The notes under the pieces: model-generated
Told to the model about the DNA's origin: nothing
Seen by the model: only the letters and a program-made list of their open reading frames with translations
Database searches by the model: none
Position numbers and translations under genes: made by a program
Assembly: GCA_008711295.1 (NCBI GenBank)
Contig: VUYV01000399.1
Coordinates: 248,001-312,000, forward strand
Length of the DNA: 64,000 nt
Reading direction: 5' to 3'
Source: Anarhynchus alexandrinus
Taxonomy: Eukaryota > Chordata > Aves > Charadriiformes > Charadriidae
In this document: positions 34,709-46,894 of the stretch, piece after piece
Position numbering within the stretch: the stretch's first letter is position 1
Layout: the number at the start of each line of letters is the position of its first letter

Positions 34709-36871
34709 ATGAATAATGTAAGATTTACATTCAACAGTTACTGGCAAGATGATGTGAAAAAACCTTAGGCTTAAGATGTCTGACAACAGCAGAATTTCAG
34801 AAGATGGAGAAAAATCCAAGAGGAATTGCATCTTTTAGTAACATTCATAGTGTTGTAAAATTACATTAGATAATATTGAAATTAAAGGCATCACTTCCAA
34901 AGATGTTTTGGAACATACCTTCCATCATGCTTTGGTTTAGAGGTGAAGGTGGGAGAGGTTATTCTCAGCAGCTAACTTTGAAAAGACTGCTCTCCCTGGA
35001 TTTTCTTGCTTATTGAATTAGAAGAGGGTAGCTAAAATTAAGATTCATCAGAGTAACATAAACTAAAACCTGACTCTGAACCCTTTCCTAGAGGAATTTG
35101 TTGGTTTTTGTTGTCTTGAGAGGGAATGTAGACTGGAAGAGCTAAGCTGAAGTTTGTTTCTGAATACTTTTGTACATGCAGAAGTTCATTTGATGTCATG
35201 AAGTATCTGCATTACAGTAAATTTAAGACAGCCTTCTAAATTCCTGCTGTCACGCAGCCATGGAAGGACTGAGTTTCTGATTTTCTGTGACCTCTTTATG
35301 CTGTTGGAGCAGCATAAAGTGACTCTGTAGTAGGCAAAACTGCTGACTGGGGAATTTAGCTCTTGGCATAAAGCTGGCAAAACATCTTTATACTTTTCTA
35401 TGGCAGTCCCCATTATTCTGTAATTTTTTGGGAATAGGAAAGAAGAATCAGTCATTGGGATGGAGAAGCGAGGAAGGAGGATTGAAGCAGATGTTGTCAG
35501 GGATGAGGAGATGGCAGATGTGAGACCTAAATTTGTATTGGTGGAAAGCCAGGGCACAACATGCTCCATCTGTTCTTGACTGCATGTGACCCAGGCAGCA
35601 GTGAACTCTGTTATTAAGTGGAATTTGCCCTCTAGGGGAGGAAGTCCCTCTCACAGTAGAGGAGGAAAATTAAAAGGACAAGACTGGAAGAAAAACAACA
35701 TTAGGAATAAAGCAAGAATCATCAGAGTTGGTTGATGAATCAATGACAGAACATTAATGTGTCATTAATGAAATAAATATAATTATTATAATTTTTTTAA
35801 GCAAAGATGTGTCTCCTTGATTCACCCATTCCCAGGATGAGGAATGCAATACTCAAGTGATGTGAGAGTTATACTTGGGGAGCGCAATGAAAGTTTGGGC
35901 TATGATCCGTCGCAACAGTACCAGTATGCAGCAGAAAGCTGAAAGCAGTGGCGGTCATGCTTACAGGAGACGACCTTTCCTAGACAGCAATGGGGTTCTC
36001 AACAATTTGTCAAAACCTGTCAGATGCATACATATCTCTGTAAGAAGGTCTGCTGCAGGGGAATAGTTCTGGTTTCTGTCTGCTTCCAGCAAGGGCTTCC
36101 TTGTCTTCAGCGTTCAGCAAAAATTTCTAAAAGTAGACTGTCTCCTTGAATGCTGTTCGGCTTCCTTCCTTCCAGACTGCTTTCAATAGAACTAAAATAA
36201 GTTACATTTAAAAGCTATCCAGATTGCGTTTTTCTTGTTTTTTTCCTGAAAGCCCAGACACCTACTGTCCATTGGTGGAGCGCGAGCCGAGTTAAAGTCT
36301 GTTTATGAGAAACAGAAATGTATGACATATTTTACAAAATGTTGTAAATGTCCTAATATTTTGCACTGTAGGAGCTTGGCTGGCTGTAATACCTCACAGA
36401 AACGCTCATTTCCTCTCCTTGAAAAACAGACTGCCTCGTGAGAAGAAAAAAAATGATGAAAACGTAAAATGCTTCTGTTTATCCTAATACTTAGCTCAAT
36501 GAAGATGCAAAGAGCAGTGGAAGAAACTTAACAATAAAAATGTTGCTATCCCTTTTAGTGGCAGAAAAATTTCAAGATCTTATCAATTTCAAGATAGTGT
36601 GATGCTGCTTAATTGACTTGGACAACTATGCACTACAGGAGGATGCCAACTGATCTTTTTAGATGCATGTAATCGATAGTTGCTTTAAATAAGAAGAGGT
36701 TGGTCTCAAGAATGGCTTTATGCTGCTCAGAGAAAGACTGGAAATGAAATATTCATTCCATTGCTGGAGTATTAAGAGTTTACAGGAGTACAGAGAAAAG
36801 AAAAAGAGCAAGTAAGAAATACTCATGTTTATAAAATTGAAGTGTCTGTAAAAAAACATCTCCCAGGTAAC

Positions 36872-36897
36872 AAAAGACAAAAGTAAAAGACAAAAGT
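36872..36897. repeat. Perfect 13-bp tandem duplication
   Basis: AAAAGACAAAAGT occurs twice without a spacer. Confidence 0.95.
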
Positions 36898-36939
36898 ATT
36901 ACTGTTTCAGAAAGACAACTTGAAGACTGAATTTAGTTT

Positions 36940-37140
36940 CTGGTTATTGCCATGGACACAGCTTCTGACTAAACCTGCAAGTTTCACCTTTGCCCTGTGA
37001 TAAATGCAATTAATTCCTTTGAGTTACGCTGAATGATAAAGCTTCTGGATGGTAATTAGCACTAAGTCCTGAAATAAATTCTAATCTAACATGTTGCAAT
37101 TGTTCACTGTAATTGATTACATTATTGATAGTATAAACAT
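36940..37140. promoter_or_regulatory. Homeodomain/SOX-site-rich block, possible conserved enhancer
   Basis: The block holds TAATTAGCAC, CAATTGTTC, GTAATTGATTACATTATTGAT and a TTGCCATGGACAC X-box-like site. It has no repeat or open frame to explain it. Clusters of ATTA/TAAT and ATTGTT motifs are typical of deeply conserved developmental enhancers, but AT-rich DNA produces such motifs by chance too. Confidence 0.25.
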
Positions 37141-38167
37141 AATTTCCTCTGCTTTATAACAGGAAACTTAATCGTCGGAAAAATAGTCCGGTAGAAGCAG
37201 GGTGCTAGTGCCCTTCAGTCCATTGCTGTGAGCGTGGTGCTGGTGATCCAGTCTGATCAGCAAAAACATAAGTGCTCTTGTGATTGTAAATTCCTTCCAG
37301 CTTCAGTTCTGTGGTCTTTTGGCTCTTACCATTCCTCTCTACAACACCATGGCAACTTCTTGGAAAACTCTTCGTTAAAGTCGAAAAGGGACGTAAGATT
37401 CAGAAAATTTGTATCCTTTTTAGTATGTCTTTGATCTCCGTGAGGTTCTCTTCTCATTTGGAGGGAACAGTCCTGGGATAACAGTAATCTTTGCCTGCGT
37501 CCAACAGGAAACCCTGATGTCCAAAAGGAGACTGGGTAGGATGTAACCATGTGAGTCAGAAGAATTTTATTTCATATCAAAGGAAAGCTTCAGTTTGTTA
37601 CTGTTCTCATTGCACAGGGGCTTTACTGTTTCACTGTAATACAGGGATCTGGAGTTACTCCTTCCTGTATCTTCATGTTCTTGCTGAAAGCCCAAACCTA
37701 GGTGGGATCTGGAAATACAGATGACCCTTGATGAAAGAGCCCAATTCAGTCAGCAGTCTCGGAACATGCCCCCTCTGTGAGGCGTGTAAATGTGTCTTGT
37801 TGGGATGTAGGTATTTCATGCTGGCCATGTGCTTTTGGAGTGGGGGACCTGAGTTCTGCTCCTTTTTCAGTTCCAAGAATTACAACCTCCGTCTCCCAAG
37901 AGATTTCCTGAATATCCAGGACCTAAATTACTTTGTGATGCAAGTATTTTTCTTCCTTTTTATTGAAACTTTTAAAATATTGTTTCTAAAATTGGGCTTT
38001 CACTGGGTCACTGCCATTTTTCAGTCATTCTAAACTGATAGGGATTAGCTAGTAATTGAAGCTGGAGAACCATAACCAGAGGGTAAACTCATCAGCCCTG
38101 TGCAGATATATCTTATTAAATATGGTAATTGATACACGTTTATCAGATTAGCCCAGTGGCCCAGGTC

Positions 38168-38191
38168 GGGGGGGATGGGGGGGGCGCAGGG
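38168..38191 (+). repeat. G-quadruplex motif G7-AT-G8-CGCA-GGG
   Basis: Three G runs of 7, 8 and 3 bases are separated by loops of 2 and 4 bases. A run of 7 can be split into two tracts with a one-base loop, so the four-tract rule is satisfied. It sits in otherwise AT-rich DNA. Confidence 0.8.
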
Positions 38192-39018
38192 TGTGGAACT
38201 TCTGACATTCTTTTTTACTTTTGTATACACTAATTTCGTACTTATTGTTTTAATTTTAAAAAACCTTGAGCATTTGTTTTTACTTTAGTCTATCTTTATG
38301 TGCTACCTGAGATTCTGTAAACCAAGATATAAACATTTGAATAAAACAAGCACGAACATGACTGAATAATAGGTTATTAAATTTGCAGGAAGACAATAGG
38401 TATTTAAATTAAAGAGACATCAAAAACCTGCATATAAAAATGTTTAGCGTAAAGACTACAACATCTAACAAGATGAGACAAGCAAGAACTCATCAACAGA
38501 GGGTGGTTCTAATTGGAGTGGCACAGTAAGGAAGACAAAGAAAACTGACTTTTCAACCTCAGTTGTTTTTTTTAGGGAATGAAATTTGACAAGAAACCTA
38601 GGAGAGATCTCATTCCACTGTTCACTGCCGTATCATCAAGGTAACAGAACAAAATGTGTTAAAAGAAAAGGGCATCAAAGAAATTCTGTAGAAAGAAATA
38701 GCAGTCTGGGATAGATGGAAATGTTCCCTCTGAGTCAAATCAAGCCTTAGAGCAGAATAATACTCTTACGTGTTATCTTCATTAGCGACTATTCTGTATC
38801 CTATTTAACAAGTATTTCTGTGAGTGGCAGAACGCATGACGCTTGATTTTCTCCGGTGCCATCTGTCGTGTGGAATCTCTAATAATGGTTGAATCTGCTC
38901 CGTAAACACTTCTTCAGTGGGAGTATTAATCTGTATCCTTGGTCGTTTCATGCCACCTCTTCTGACAAACCTGGGAGCTTATCATCTGTGGTGCTTCTTC
39001 CCCAGTGTCAAATAGGGT

Positions 39019-39027
39019 TGACCTTGA
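39019..39027 (-). promoter_or_regulatory. Extended nuclear-receptor half-site TCAAGGTCA
   Basis: The minus strand reads TCAAGGTCA, the consensus monomer site for NR5A and ERR-type orphan nuclear receptors. A nine-base exact match has a low but real chance of occurring in 64 kb. Confidence 0.25.
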
Positions 39028-39562
39028 CTGCTCAGGATGGATGAGAGAAGGTTGGTGGCGTTTGGAGAGTTACAGGGCGGAGAATGATGGATAATGGGAT
39101 TTTTTTAAGTGCCGTTTCCTTAGGAAGGAGGGAATCCTGAGCTGGTCTTAGAAAAGGAAACTTTCTTCTGTAATAGGTTCACACCGTTTTCTAGGATTAT
39201 TGTATTTGTGAACAATCAATTAATAGTGCTAAATGACTGAGACACATTCAGGATGCCAAATTTGATCCCAACTAGCTGACCACATCTCTGTGCACGTTAG
39301 GGCACTCAGTCTGTCATTAGTAACAAGCGCTTACGCTCACAGAAAATGTGATGTTAGGCATCTGTATGTCTTCCTTCCACAGGCTTTCAGCCTTTGCCTA
39401 GAAAGTGCCCCTGCTGAGCACCTGATTTGGTAGTCACGTATAGCAATGTAATTCCATTAACTCAACTGCGATGGCGTTAATCCTCATTTACATGAGCATT
39501 GGCGACAGGAGAAGGCCCTCTGTATCTCATCTGAAAAATGTAATTACTCTGTGCATATAGAG

Positions 39563-39625
39563 ATTGATCAGATCCTCCTGGAGTCGAGGAAAAGCCTCCC
39601 ACTGATTTCAGTAGTCTTTGGGCCC
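39563..39625. repeat. Probable ancient sauropsid interspersed repeat (GGAGTC...GATTTCAGT type)
   Basis: ATTGATCAGATCCTCCTGG, AGTCGAGGAAAAGCCTCCCA, CTGATTTCAGTAG and CTTTGGGCCC follow the order of a common reptile/bird repeat: GATCAGATCCTGCTGG, AGTCAATGGAAAGACTCCCA, TTGACTTCAGTGG, CTTTGGATC. The match is dense over about 60 bp. The family name is not known to me. Confidence 0.45.
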
Positions 39626-42050
39626 TTATTAGAGACTCCTATTTCATTTTGAGGTACAAATAAATAGCCTTAACGGCGGTGATCAAGAAATGCTGGTCCT
39701 GTTTAGAAGATGAATTAGTCAGTGAAGAGAAATGAAAGCTTATATGAGATGTACTGTAATCTAAAGGATAAACCATTGTTTTCTTAACAGCAGTAGTTAT
39801 TTCAGTAAACTGCACTTTTATCACTGAATAACAAACCCTATTTAAATCTCTGCCTGGAGTTGGCTGTCACTAAAATACTGGTAATGCTTTGAGCAGGTAG
39901 AAAAACATTGTCATTAAGGTCAGGGATCAGAGCCTTCTCTTCGGTAGGGAAATCTCCATCATGTGAATGTGTCTCCATTATGATAAAATAAGGAAGTAAA
40001 CTACAAGGAGGTCATTGACTGTAAGAAGCAATTTTCCAGCTCTTATTGTTTCTGATACTCTACAGTGTAATTCACAAACAAAAGCATAAATCAGCAGCAA
40101 CCTTTTCCAGCAGGTTAGTGGAGAATGGGGAGAGATGAAGCTGCATAACACAGGATATTAAATTGCCATGACCAATTTCCTGTAATCATTCTTAAAAGAA
40201 AGCAGAACATTTCTTCCTTATAATTACAAAGATATTTTGTAAAATCCTGCATATTTTAGAACTGTTTCAGAGCATCCAATGTAATAAGTCTTTCTGCTGT
40301 AAAAAAAAAATATGAACAAGCAAACAAACAAATGCAAGCATTCATATATATTCCCCTGCCACGCTAGTGAATTTTCCTATCACATGCATGACTGCTCCCT
40401 ATTCTGGCACATACTTTATCACAACATTTACAAAGCCTTCTAGGCCATGAACAAGTAGTTTCAAGAAAAGTATGTGGAAGCTGCCGTGTCTCATAAATAC
40501 AATCCATTTTCTTTTGTTCCTTGATATAGTATATGCTCAGCTATAACAATTCTGCAGACTCAGCTATTGGGAGCATTTGTAAATTGTATGTGTTTGTTTC
40601 CCAACGTCTTTCAGAGTAAAAATTATCTCAATATTTCAATGCTTCTTCAGTGAGCAGTGCTACTTACAATCCTCACAGGCATGTATTGTTTACAGTTAGG
40701 CTGAATTTAATAGTAGAATCGTGACCCTCTGAATTTGCATTTTAACTTTGAAAAATTGTTAGCTTAATTTTAGTTTTTTTAATGTATTGGAACTATAAAC
40801 AGGATATTGGTGGTCTGAGCTGCACACAGAGGGACCTTCCCTACTGCTGCCCCCTTCACAAATGTCACAGTTTGTGGATCGTGTGTACTTTTGTAGCGAT
40901 ACCTGCAGTGGCTGATGTACTGAAATTTAGAATAAGGGCAAACATGGTGAGCATTAAAGGTTTTGAATAGTTAATACAAGAGGGAAAAAAAAATAATTAT
41001 GCCTAGCAGCTGAGCCCGAGATCAGGACTTCTAGTTGTTATTCAATACTGCCATTGACTGAAAGCGATTACTGCTTTGGGTTTTGTTATTTGGTTAACTA
41101 TTTTGGTAAGGTTACGCTTTCATCGCGAGCTGGAGATGTGAAGTATTGTGGTGTTACGGTAGCAATTTGGTGACTGCAGTTGAAGCTAGGTTGTTATTCT
41201 AAACTTGATGTTTTGGGGATTTGTGTTTTTAAAAATTTCTTCTCCTTATCGTTCCTGTCCATGCCTGACTTTCATAGAAACAGTCTTGTATTGCCTCTTA
41301 TATGCAACCATCTTAGAGAAGGCAGATATTTTCAGAGAAGTCTGGATTTCTAAATGGCCTTGCTGTTTCCTTTTTCAATTATATAGAATCTTAATTTTCT
41401 TATATTTAGAAAATGGGTCTTACCTGCAAACTTAGTCTGTAGTTTGCTGCTTTTAGGTAATGCTGAGGAGAACTGACTATTGGAAAAAAGGTTTTCTTTG
41501 ATGTATATCTCCTTAAAATACAGTCGATTGCTGTCAGTTGGAAACATATTGCTGCTAATGTGAGTGATGAAGATTTGTTCTGTTTTGGTGGAGTTTCCCA
41601 GATAATTAAGGAATATTTTTTTTTTTAAGGATGTTGTGTCTATATGTACATGTAAATTTGTAATTAATAAATAAACCTTTCTGTAAAAATGTCAGAAATA
41701 GCTTCTCAAATGGCAATTTCTATCACTGAAGGAGAAATTAAAATGGAAAATAGACTATAGAATATAAGTGTATTCGGTAGCAGAATCATAGAAAAAAAAA
41801 CCTGCTCCCATGTTTTGAAGTTAAACTGCACGTACTTTTCCCAACCAATTTAAGGAATTTAAACTGTAAGCAGGGACATTCATAATGAATTTTACCCTTC
41901 AGCTGGTACAATAAGCTATTTGTAAATGAATGTATAATTGTGTTAATTTGTTCAATACTAGCATTGGACATAGTCATTTTTAACAGACAGGAAACTTGTT
42001 GATGTGAAAAGCCAAAGTTTACAGAGAAAACAACTGGCATTAAGTTTTAT

Positions 42051-42420
42051 GAGAAGGCTCCGGGGAGATCTTATTGCGGCCTTCCAGTACCTAAAGGGGG
42101 CCTACAGGAGAGCTGGGGAAGGACTTTTTACTAGGGCATGTAGTGATAGGACGAGGGGGAATGGCTTCAAACTGGAAGAGGGCAGGTTTAGATTGAACAT
42201 TAGGAAGAAGTTTTTCACTTTAAGGGTGGTAAGCCACTGGCACAGGTTGCCCAGAGAGTTTGTTGAGGCCCCATCCCTGGAGATGTTCAAGGCCAGGCTG
42301 GACGTGGCCTTGGGCAACCTGGTCTGGTGGGAGGTGTCCCTGCCTATGGCAGGGGGGTTGGAACTCGATGATCTTCAAGGTCCTTTCCAACCTAAACCAT
42401 TCTATGATTCTATGATTCTA
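42051..42420 (+). mobile_element. CR1 LINE, 3' fragment (end of ORF2 plus 3' UTR)
   Basis: This is a 5'-truncated CR1 retrotransposon of about 370 bp. It starts in the last part of ORF2 (endonuclease/reverse transcriptase protein). The frame reads through family-typical stretches such as DLIAAFQYLKG, SDRTRGNGFKLEEG and HRLPREFVEAPSLEMFKARLD. The 3' UTR follows, with GGTGTCCCTGCC, GGTTGGAACTCGATGATC, AGGTCCTTTCCAACC and a tail of two and a half ATTCTATG octamers at 42399-42420. The frame is intact over the whole fragment. The stop codon normally found just after NLV (CTGGTCTAG) reads CTGGTCTGG here, so the frame runs on through the 3' UTR to 42588. The reverse transcriptase catalytic domain lies upstream and is absent, so the copy is dead. 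Good preservation suggests a relatively young insertion. Confidence 0.95.
42399..42420 (+). repeat. CR1 3' octamer microsatellite (ATTCTATG)n
   Basis: Two full ATTCTATG units and a partial third (ATTCTA) end the CR1 copy. This short tandem octamer replaces a poly(A) tail in CR1 and is thought to be the site where the reverse transcriptase engages its template. Its presence is the strongest single clue that the host is a bird or another sauropsid. Confidence 0.9.
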
Positions 42421-44220
42421 AGTCAATGTTTTAGTATGGTGCTTGTAAACGAGTTGCAGCCTCTGGAGTGGGGTTGGTCCCTTGCAGTACTGGGGCTTCA
42501 GGCAGTGATAGCCCAAAGGACGTGGCAGGGTAAAACATCCCGTGAAGTCAACAGTGCATCCAAGGAAGGTATGTTGATGTTATACTAGTTGTTAACAAAG
42601 AATATTTGACATTCTAGAGAGAAAGCAACCAAATAATCTGGAACAACTAGTGTATGCCAGTTAGTGAGTGCCAATTCAGTCCTACCGCACTCCTTTTGAC
42701 ACAGGAAAAGGATAAGGGCAGAGGACCCGTGTTCTTCCCTTCTGTGCCAGTACTGCTCTCCTTCTACATGGTTTCTGAATGTTTTGCTCATCCCACGTAG
42801 CACTCACATTTTCTCCATCTGCTTAAATCATCATTCAAATTACAATTAAATTCAAAATCAAGTATTGTGCGCACAGAGTGAGCGGCTAAGCAGGAGTAGC
42901 TTTGCCATACTGTGTCCTCACAGCACTTATAATTATAAATAGTTGTACTCAAATAAGTAAGCTAAAAAGAAATAAATGTTTCTTTCACATTCCATAATTT
43001 TGGTTTCTCTTGAAATTAAGATTTTTCTCTATTTGCTGGGTAAAACTTTGAGAAGGACCTTTGTCATTCCCTGTAGGAGACTGAGTTGGATGTATCTATA
43101 AAAGATCCCTTCTTTGAATCTTTGTTTCTCTTTCAGAACCATTTCAAAAAGGAGGAGTTTTTTTTCTTTTTTGGTATATCTATACCAAGAAACCAGTTCA
43201 GAATATTTCACCTGTGAAATTGAAGTGCAGAAAAGAGCTAATAGTGGCCAAATATTGTGAGCAATTTTGTTGTTTGACTAGGATAGGAAAATTGAAAAAA
43301 AATCTCACGCAAACCCGTTTCTTTGATATTTGTGATGTACATTTGTAAGATAGAGGTTGTAAACCAGAAACTTTTGGAGAATATACAATCACTTTTTTAT
43401 CTAAAGGAAACTTAAACTCAGTTATCTGTGTAATCTCTGGATAAAACCTTTCTAAGTAATAAGTGACGAAAGTACAAAACCAGCAAAAATTAACAGGCAG
43501 ACAAAACCCTATAAATGAGAGGACATGATGAGTAGCATCCTTTTTCTTGTAAATATGTTGATTTTAACTGTAATTATAGAAATAAAATTTATTTTAGATA
43601 TGTTTTATGTCCTATCTCTGTGCGTTTTAAACGTGTTTTGTTATGATATTCACACCTTCTTAAAACTGTGTTTTACATCTTTATGATACTGTTTTACTGC
43701 CTTATAAAGTGTTGAAAAAGACTTCATGCTGGTATTAAAGTGCCCCTGGTTGTCTGCCAAAGCTCCATGCCTAATCAGTGCTTTTGTCGTGGGTCAAAGT
43801 GAGGTGCACCTTACCGATTTAAAAGTTATATTTCTTAAATAGTTTTGAAATTGTATTTCCGTGCGTATAAACAGAAGGACGTTGCCAGCAGGACCCCTGT
43901 TTTCAGATGAGAATCCCTTCTTATAAATTATCCCAAGTCTGCATAGTAATGAGGCCATTTATATGGAAATAGATGCACTACTATTCTTTTGCTGGCTCTC
44001 CAGCAATTCATGAACTGCGTTTCACATTATGAGAAGTGCTTCATGAATCAGATGAAAAGCAAAATTGAGACACTGGTAATTTCCAGCTTCCTTTGATAAA
44101 TACTACTCCAAACGTGAAGGTGGTGAAAGAGCCAAGAGGTGTAAGACAGAGGAGGTGCAAGTGATAATAATGTCAGGGGAATCGAATGCTATTGCGGATA
44201 ATGGTCTCCTCTTTCTCGGG

Positions 44221-44255
44221 TGATAAATGCAGAAGGACGGCAGAGACATTTATCA
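44221..44255. promoter_or_regulatory. GATA-rich segment with 8-bp inverted repeat
   Basis: TGATAAAT (44221) and ATTTATCA (44248) form a perfect inverted repeat with a 19-bp loop, and CTTTGATAAA and AAGATAAACAATG motifs lie within 150 bp. GATA-type cores on both strands plus AAACAAT suggest a regulatory element. No repeat family explains it. Confidence 0.25.
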
Positions 44256-44396
44256 AAAGATAAACAATGAGCTCAAAGAAAGGTGTTTATTTTCATAGAG
44301 GGAGATGCCTTTTATCTGTGGATGGTGATGTATTAGTGACTGTTATCAATTAAAATCAATAGTGTCTCCAGTACATCAGCAGAAGCAGGTACTTAC

Positions 44397-44444
44397 CCAA
44401 CCAAGGTGGCTACTTGTTCTCATTTCCTTAGATAATGAAGATTT
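44397..44444 (-). other. Exon-like segment on the minus strand (48 nt, symmetric)
   Basis: Read on the minus strand, GTTGCCTGTCTCTCAG is a good acceptor and TTGG|GTAAGTACC a strong donor. The 48 nt encode KSSLSKEMRTSSHLGW in the only open frame. Its short length, divisibility by three and strong sites fit a microexon. The protein is not recognised. Confidence 0.22.
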
Positions 44445-45835
44445 CTGAGAGACAGGCAACGTGCTGATTCATAAAAATATAGTTGACTTAGATTTTCAAG
44501 CAACTCCTTGCAACTTTCTAAGCAAATGCAAGTAACTTCAGGCAGAAGTAGCAAGTACTTCAGGTCTGTTGTCCCCAGTGAATAGCAATAATTGCAACAA
44601 AGTCATGGTAGAATTTTAGCTTGCATTAATTCATTTTGAGCTTCACCAAGTAGTGAGTGAAGGCTGAATTTGGGTAGGGATGCCCTAGAGTGATAAATCT
44701 GTAGATTGGTAATTTGAAACTAATTTCTAATAAAAGAGCTACTGAACTCCCAGGAATTTGTGATACTGTACTCTCACCTACCAGTTATTGAATATCATAA
44801 CTGATTTTGGTAATTGTTCCATCACAAAATGAAAATTATTAGTCATATGTAACATTTCATTATAGCAAAAGAATGCTGCTGCTTATACATACACCTTTCT
44901 GCATGTAAGTGACAGCTTTTGTCATTTTATTTTGAATTTCACAATATTGCTTTTGGTTCTTAAAACCACTGTTCTTTGAGTCTTGTAAATTATTAAAAAT
45001 TTCCTCATGATTGGAGGGAACACACTTGGAAAGCAAATCTGTGAGGATAAAAAGAAACAAATATAAAGATCACATTTTAAATCTCAATATTGTAAAGGGG
45101 AAGGGATTGTTTTTTTCTGGGGACTGAATTACAGCACATTATAACTCAGGTTGGTATTGTAAGATCTTGCAGACATTTTTTTATTTTTAGGTGAATGAGG
45201 TTGGGGAAGGGGAAAATATGATATTAAATATAAAAGTGGATTAATATTTCTTGATTTTATTAGTGATGTTACTAATTTGTGTTGTTAAAAAAAATGTTGA
45301 ATTGGCTACCTTAGCTGACTATGGTTGAACAAAAATTTACCATAAGCTAGGAAACTTGCAGTTCTGCTGCCCTTTGTAATTAAAAGCACTTGAAGATATA
45401 GAAAAGATTCAGGGTCATTTTATTTCTTGGGTAGGAAGTTAGGTTTTGCAATCACTGGTGGCTGGGTGCTGTTTTTCCCCTTTGCCATAAATGCAGAACA
45501 TTGTTTAGGATGTTATATATTTTCCTTTGCCAGTGAAGGAGCTGCTTGAACTCTCACACCAAATATTCTAGGAAAATAAAGTGAATTGCAAATTGGAGGG
45601 GATGGATAGAGGGGGGAAAAAAGAAGAGGGGAAAGGTATTCTGGTCCTTTGGCAGTAAAACTAACACTGCATTTATCCTATGGAGTTCCTTAGCTGCAGG
45701 GAGGAGGAGGTATGCTACTTGTTTCTTTTTGCTACTTGTTTGTATACAGAGATCTGTCAAAGCCATTAATTTTGAACTTTGTCCACCTGGTTATTCTTGC
45801 ATCAGGATGAAATATTAGACAATGGTTTTCATTCT

Positions 45836-45864
45836 GGGGGAAAAAAAAAAGGAAAAGGAAAAAG
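45836..45864 (+). repeat. Uninterrupted polypurine tract
   Basis: Five G, ten A, then GGAAAAGGAAAAAG: 29 purines in a row, continuing with few interruptions to 45898. Such tracts can form triplex (H-DNA). The 88-codon frame 45779-46045 is lysine- and glycine-rich because of it. Confidence 0.85.
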
Positions 45865-46894
45865 CAAAGGCAAGAAAAGAAATGGAATAAAAGTGGAGAT
45901 TTTTCTTACTATGTCAACTCTGTCTTTTCTTGCTGTCTCCATTTCTCCCCCAGAAAATGAAATTTGGTATGGAGTGTATAAAAAAGATGCTTTAAAGAGC
46001 CTTCACAAATTGGCAGTGTATTTATTCATACACATTTCACCCTGACTCATTACATATCATCATGAGGCTCCCCAGGCTACGCATAAAAAGAAGAGCAGGC
46101 ATAAATCAAACTAGATGCAACTCTTCCCTTTCTCCATTGATTTTCAGAATTCTTTTTTTTTCTCCCCCAGTAATACACATAGAGAACATATATTTGATTC
46201 CTTATTACTTGCAGAGGGAATACCATTCCTTATATTATCATCACTCATTTTATCCAATAATAATGATAATCCTCATTGCATATGTATTTTAAAGCAGGAT
46301 ATAATTCTGTGGAAATACAAGCACATTATTTTTGCCATTGTTCATCTAATCTCTTGAGAATTTTTCTTTCTGGTGAGTAGTTGATATTAAACTTTTCTGT
46401 CGACTTCTAAGATGAAAAGTTTCTGCTAAACAATTCTTATTTAAGTGTTTTATCCCTTTGATTTTCACTCTATATATGGAAAAAAAAAAAACCAGTCTTT
46501 AAAGTGTGTGACCTAAATTTTCTTTTTGTATGGGGACAGTAAATCCAAAATAAATTAATTTTGAATATTGTATTGAAATCAGAATTGAATTAAAAGTTTT
46601 CTGAGTAGTTATTTTGCAACCTGTATCTTTAGTAATTTTTACAGATTCCCTGTGGGTGGTATTATTTCTGCCTCAGTTTAGGTTAGTCTCCTGAAACAAT
46701 CTGTCTAGACTTTTTACGTTCAATGAAGTGAGACAGGTTTCTTTGGAGGATGATGTGTAGTACCTAAGTGGGGATTCTGCTCTAAATTTGTCTTCAGAGA
46801 AACAGGACTATATCCCTTGTCAATACAAGAAGAGGTCTCAGTTCCCTGTGGGAAACAGAAGACTGTCATTAGCAGCAAGAGTACCTTTTTCTTA

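Larger units (their letters stand above)
26715..42050. other. AT-rich non-genic sequence with decayed SINE fragments
   Basis: No gene is supported. It holds MIR-like remnants (27262, 29765, 34505), an old sauropsid repeat (39563), G-rich tracts and motif clusters. A small CpG cluster GAGCGCGAGCCGAG lies at 36278-36291 beside an inverted CCAAT box, without other promoter evidence. A weak stem TTGGATTC...GAATCCAA lies at 28809-28845. Confidence 0.65.

Noticed and set aside
41783..41794. AGAATCATAGAA resembling an inverted CR1 tail
   Set aside because: The sequence next to it (AAAAAAAAACCTGCTCCC) does not continue into CR1 3' UTR, so it is a chance match.
42004..42588. 194-codon frame as a host gene
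   Set aside because: It is the tail of CR1 ORF2 with a lost stop codon, extended into 3' UTR and flank. The catalytic domains are absent.
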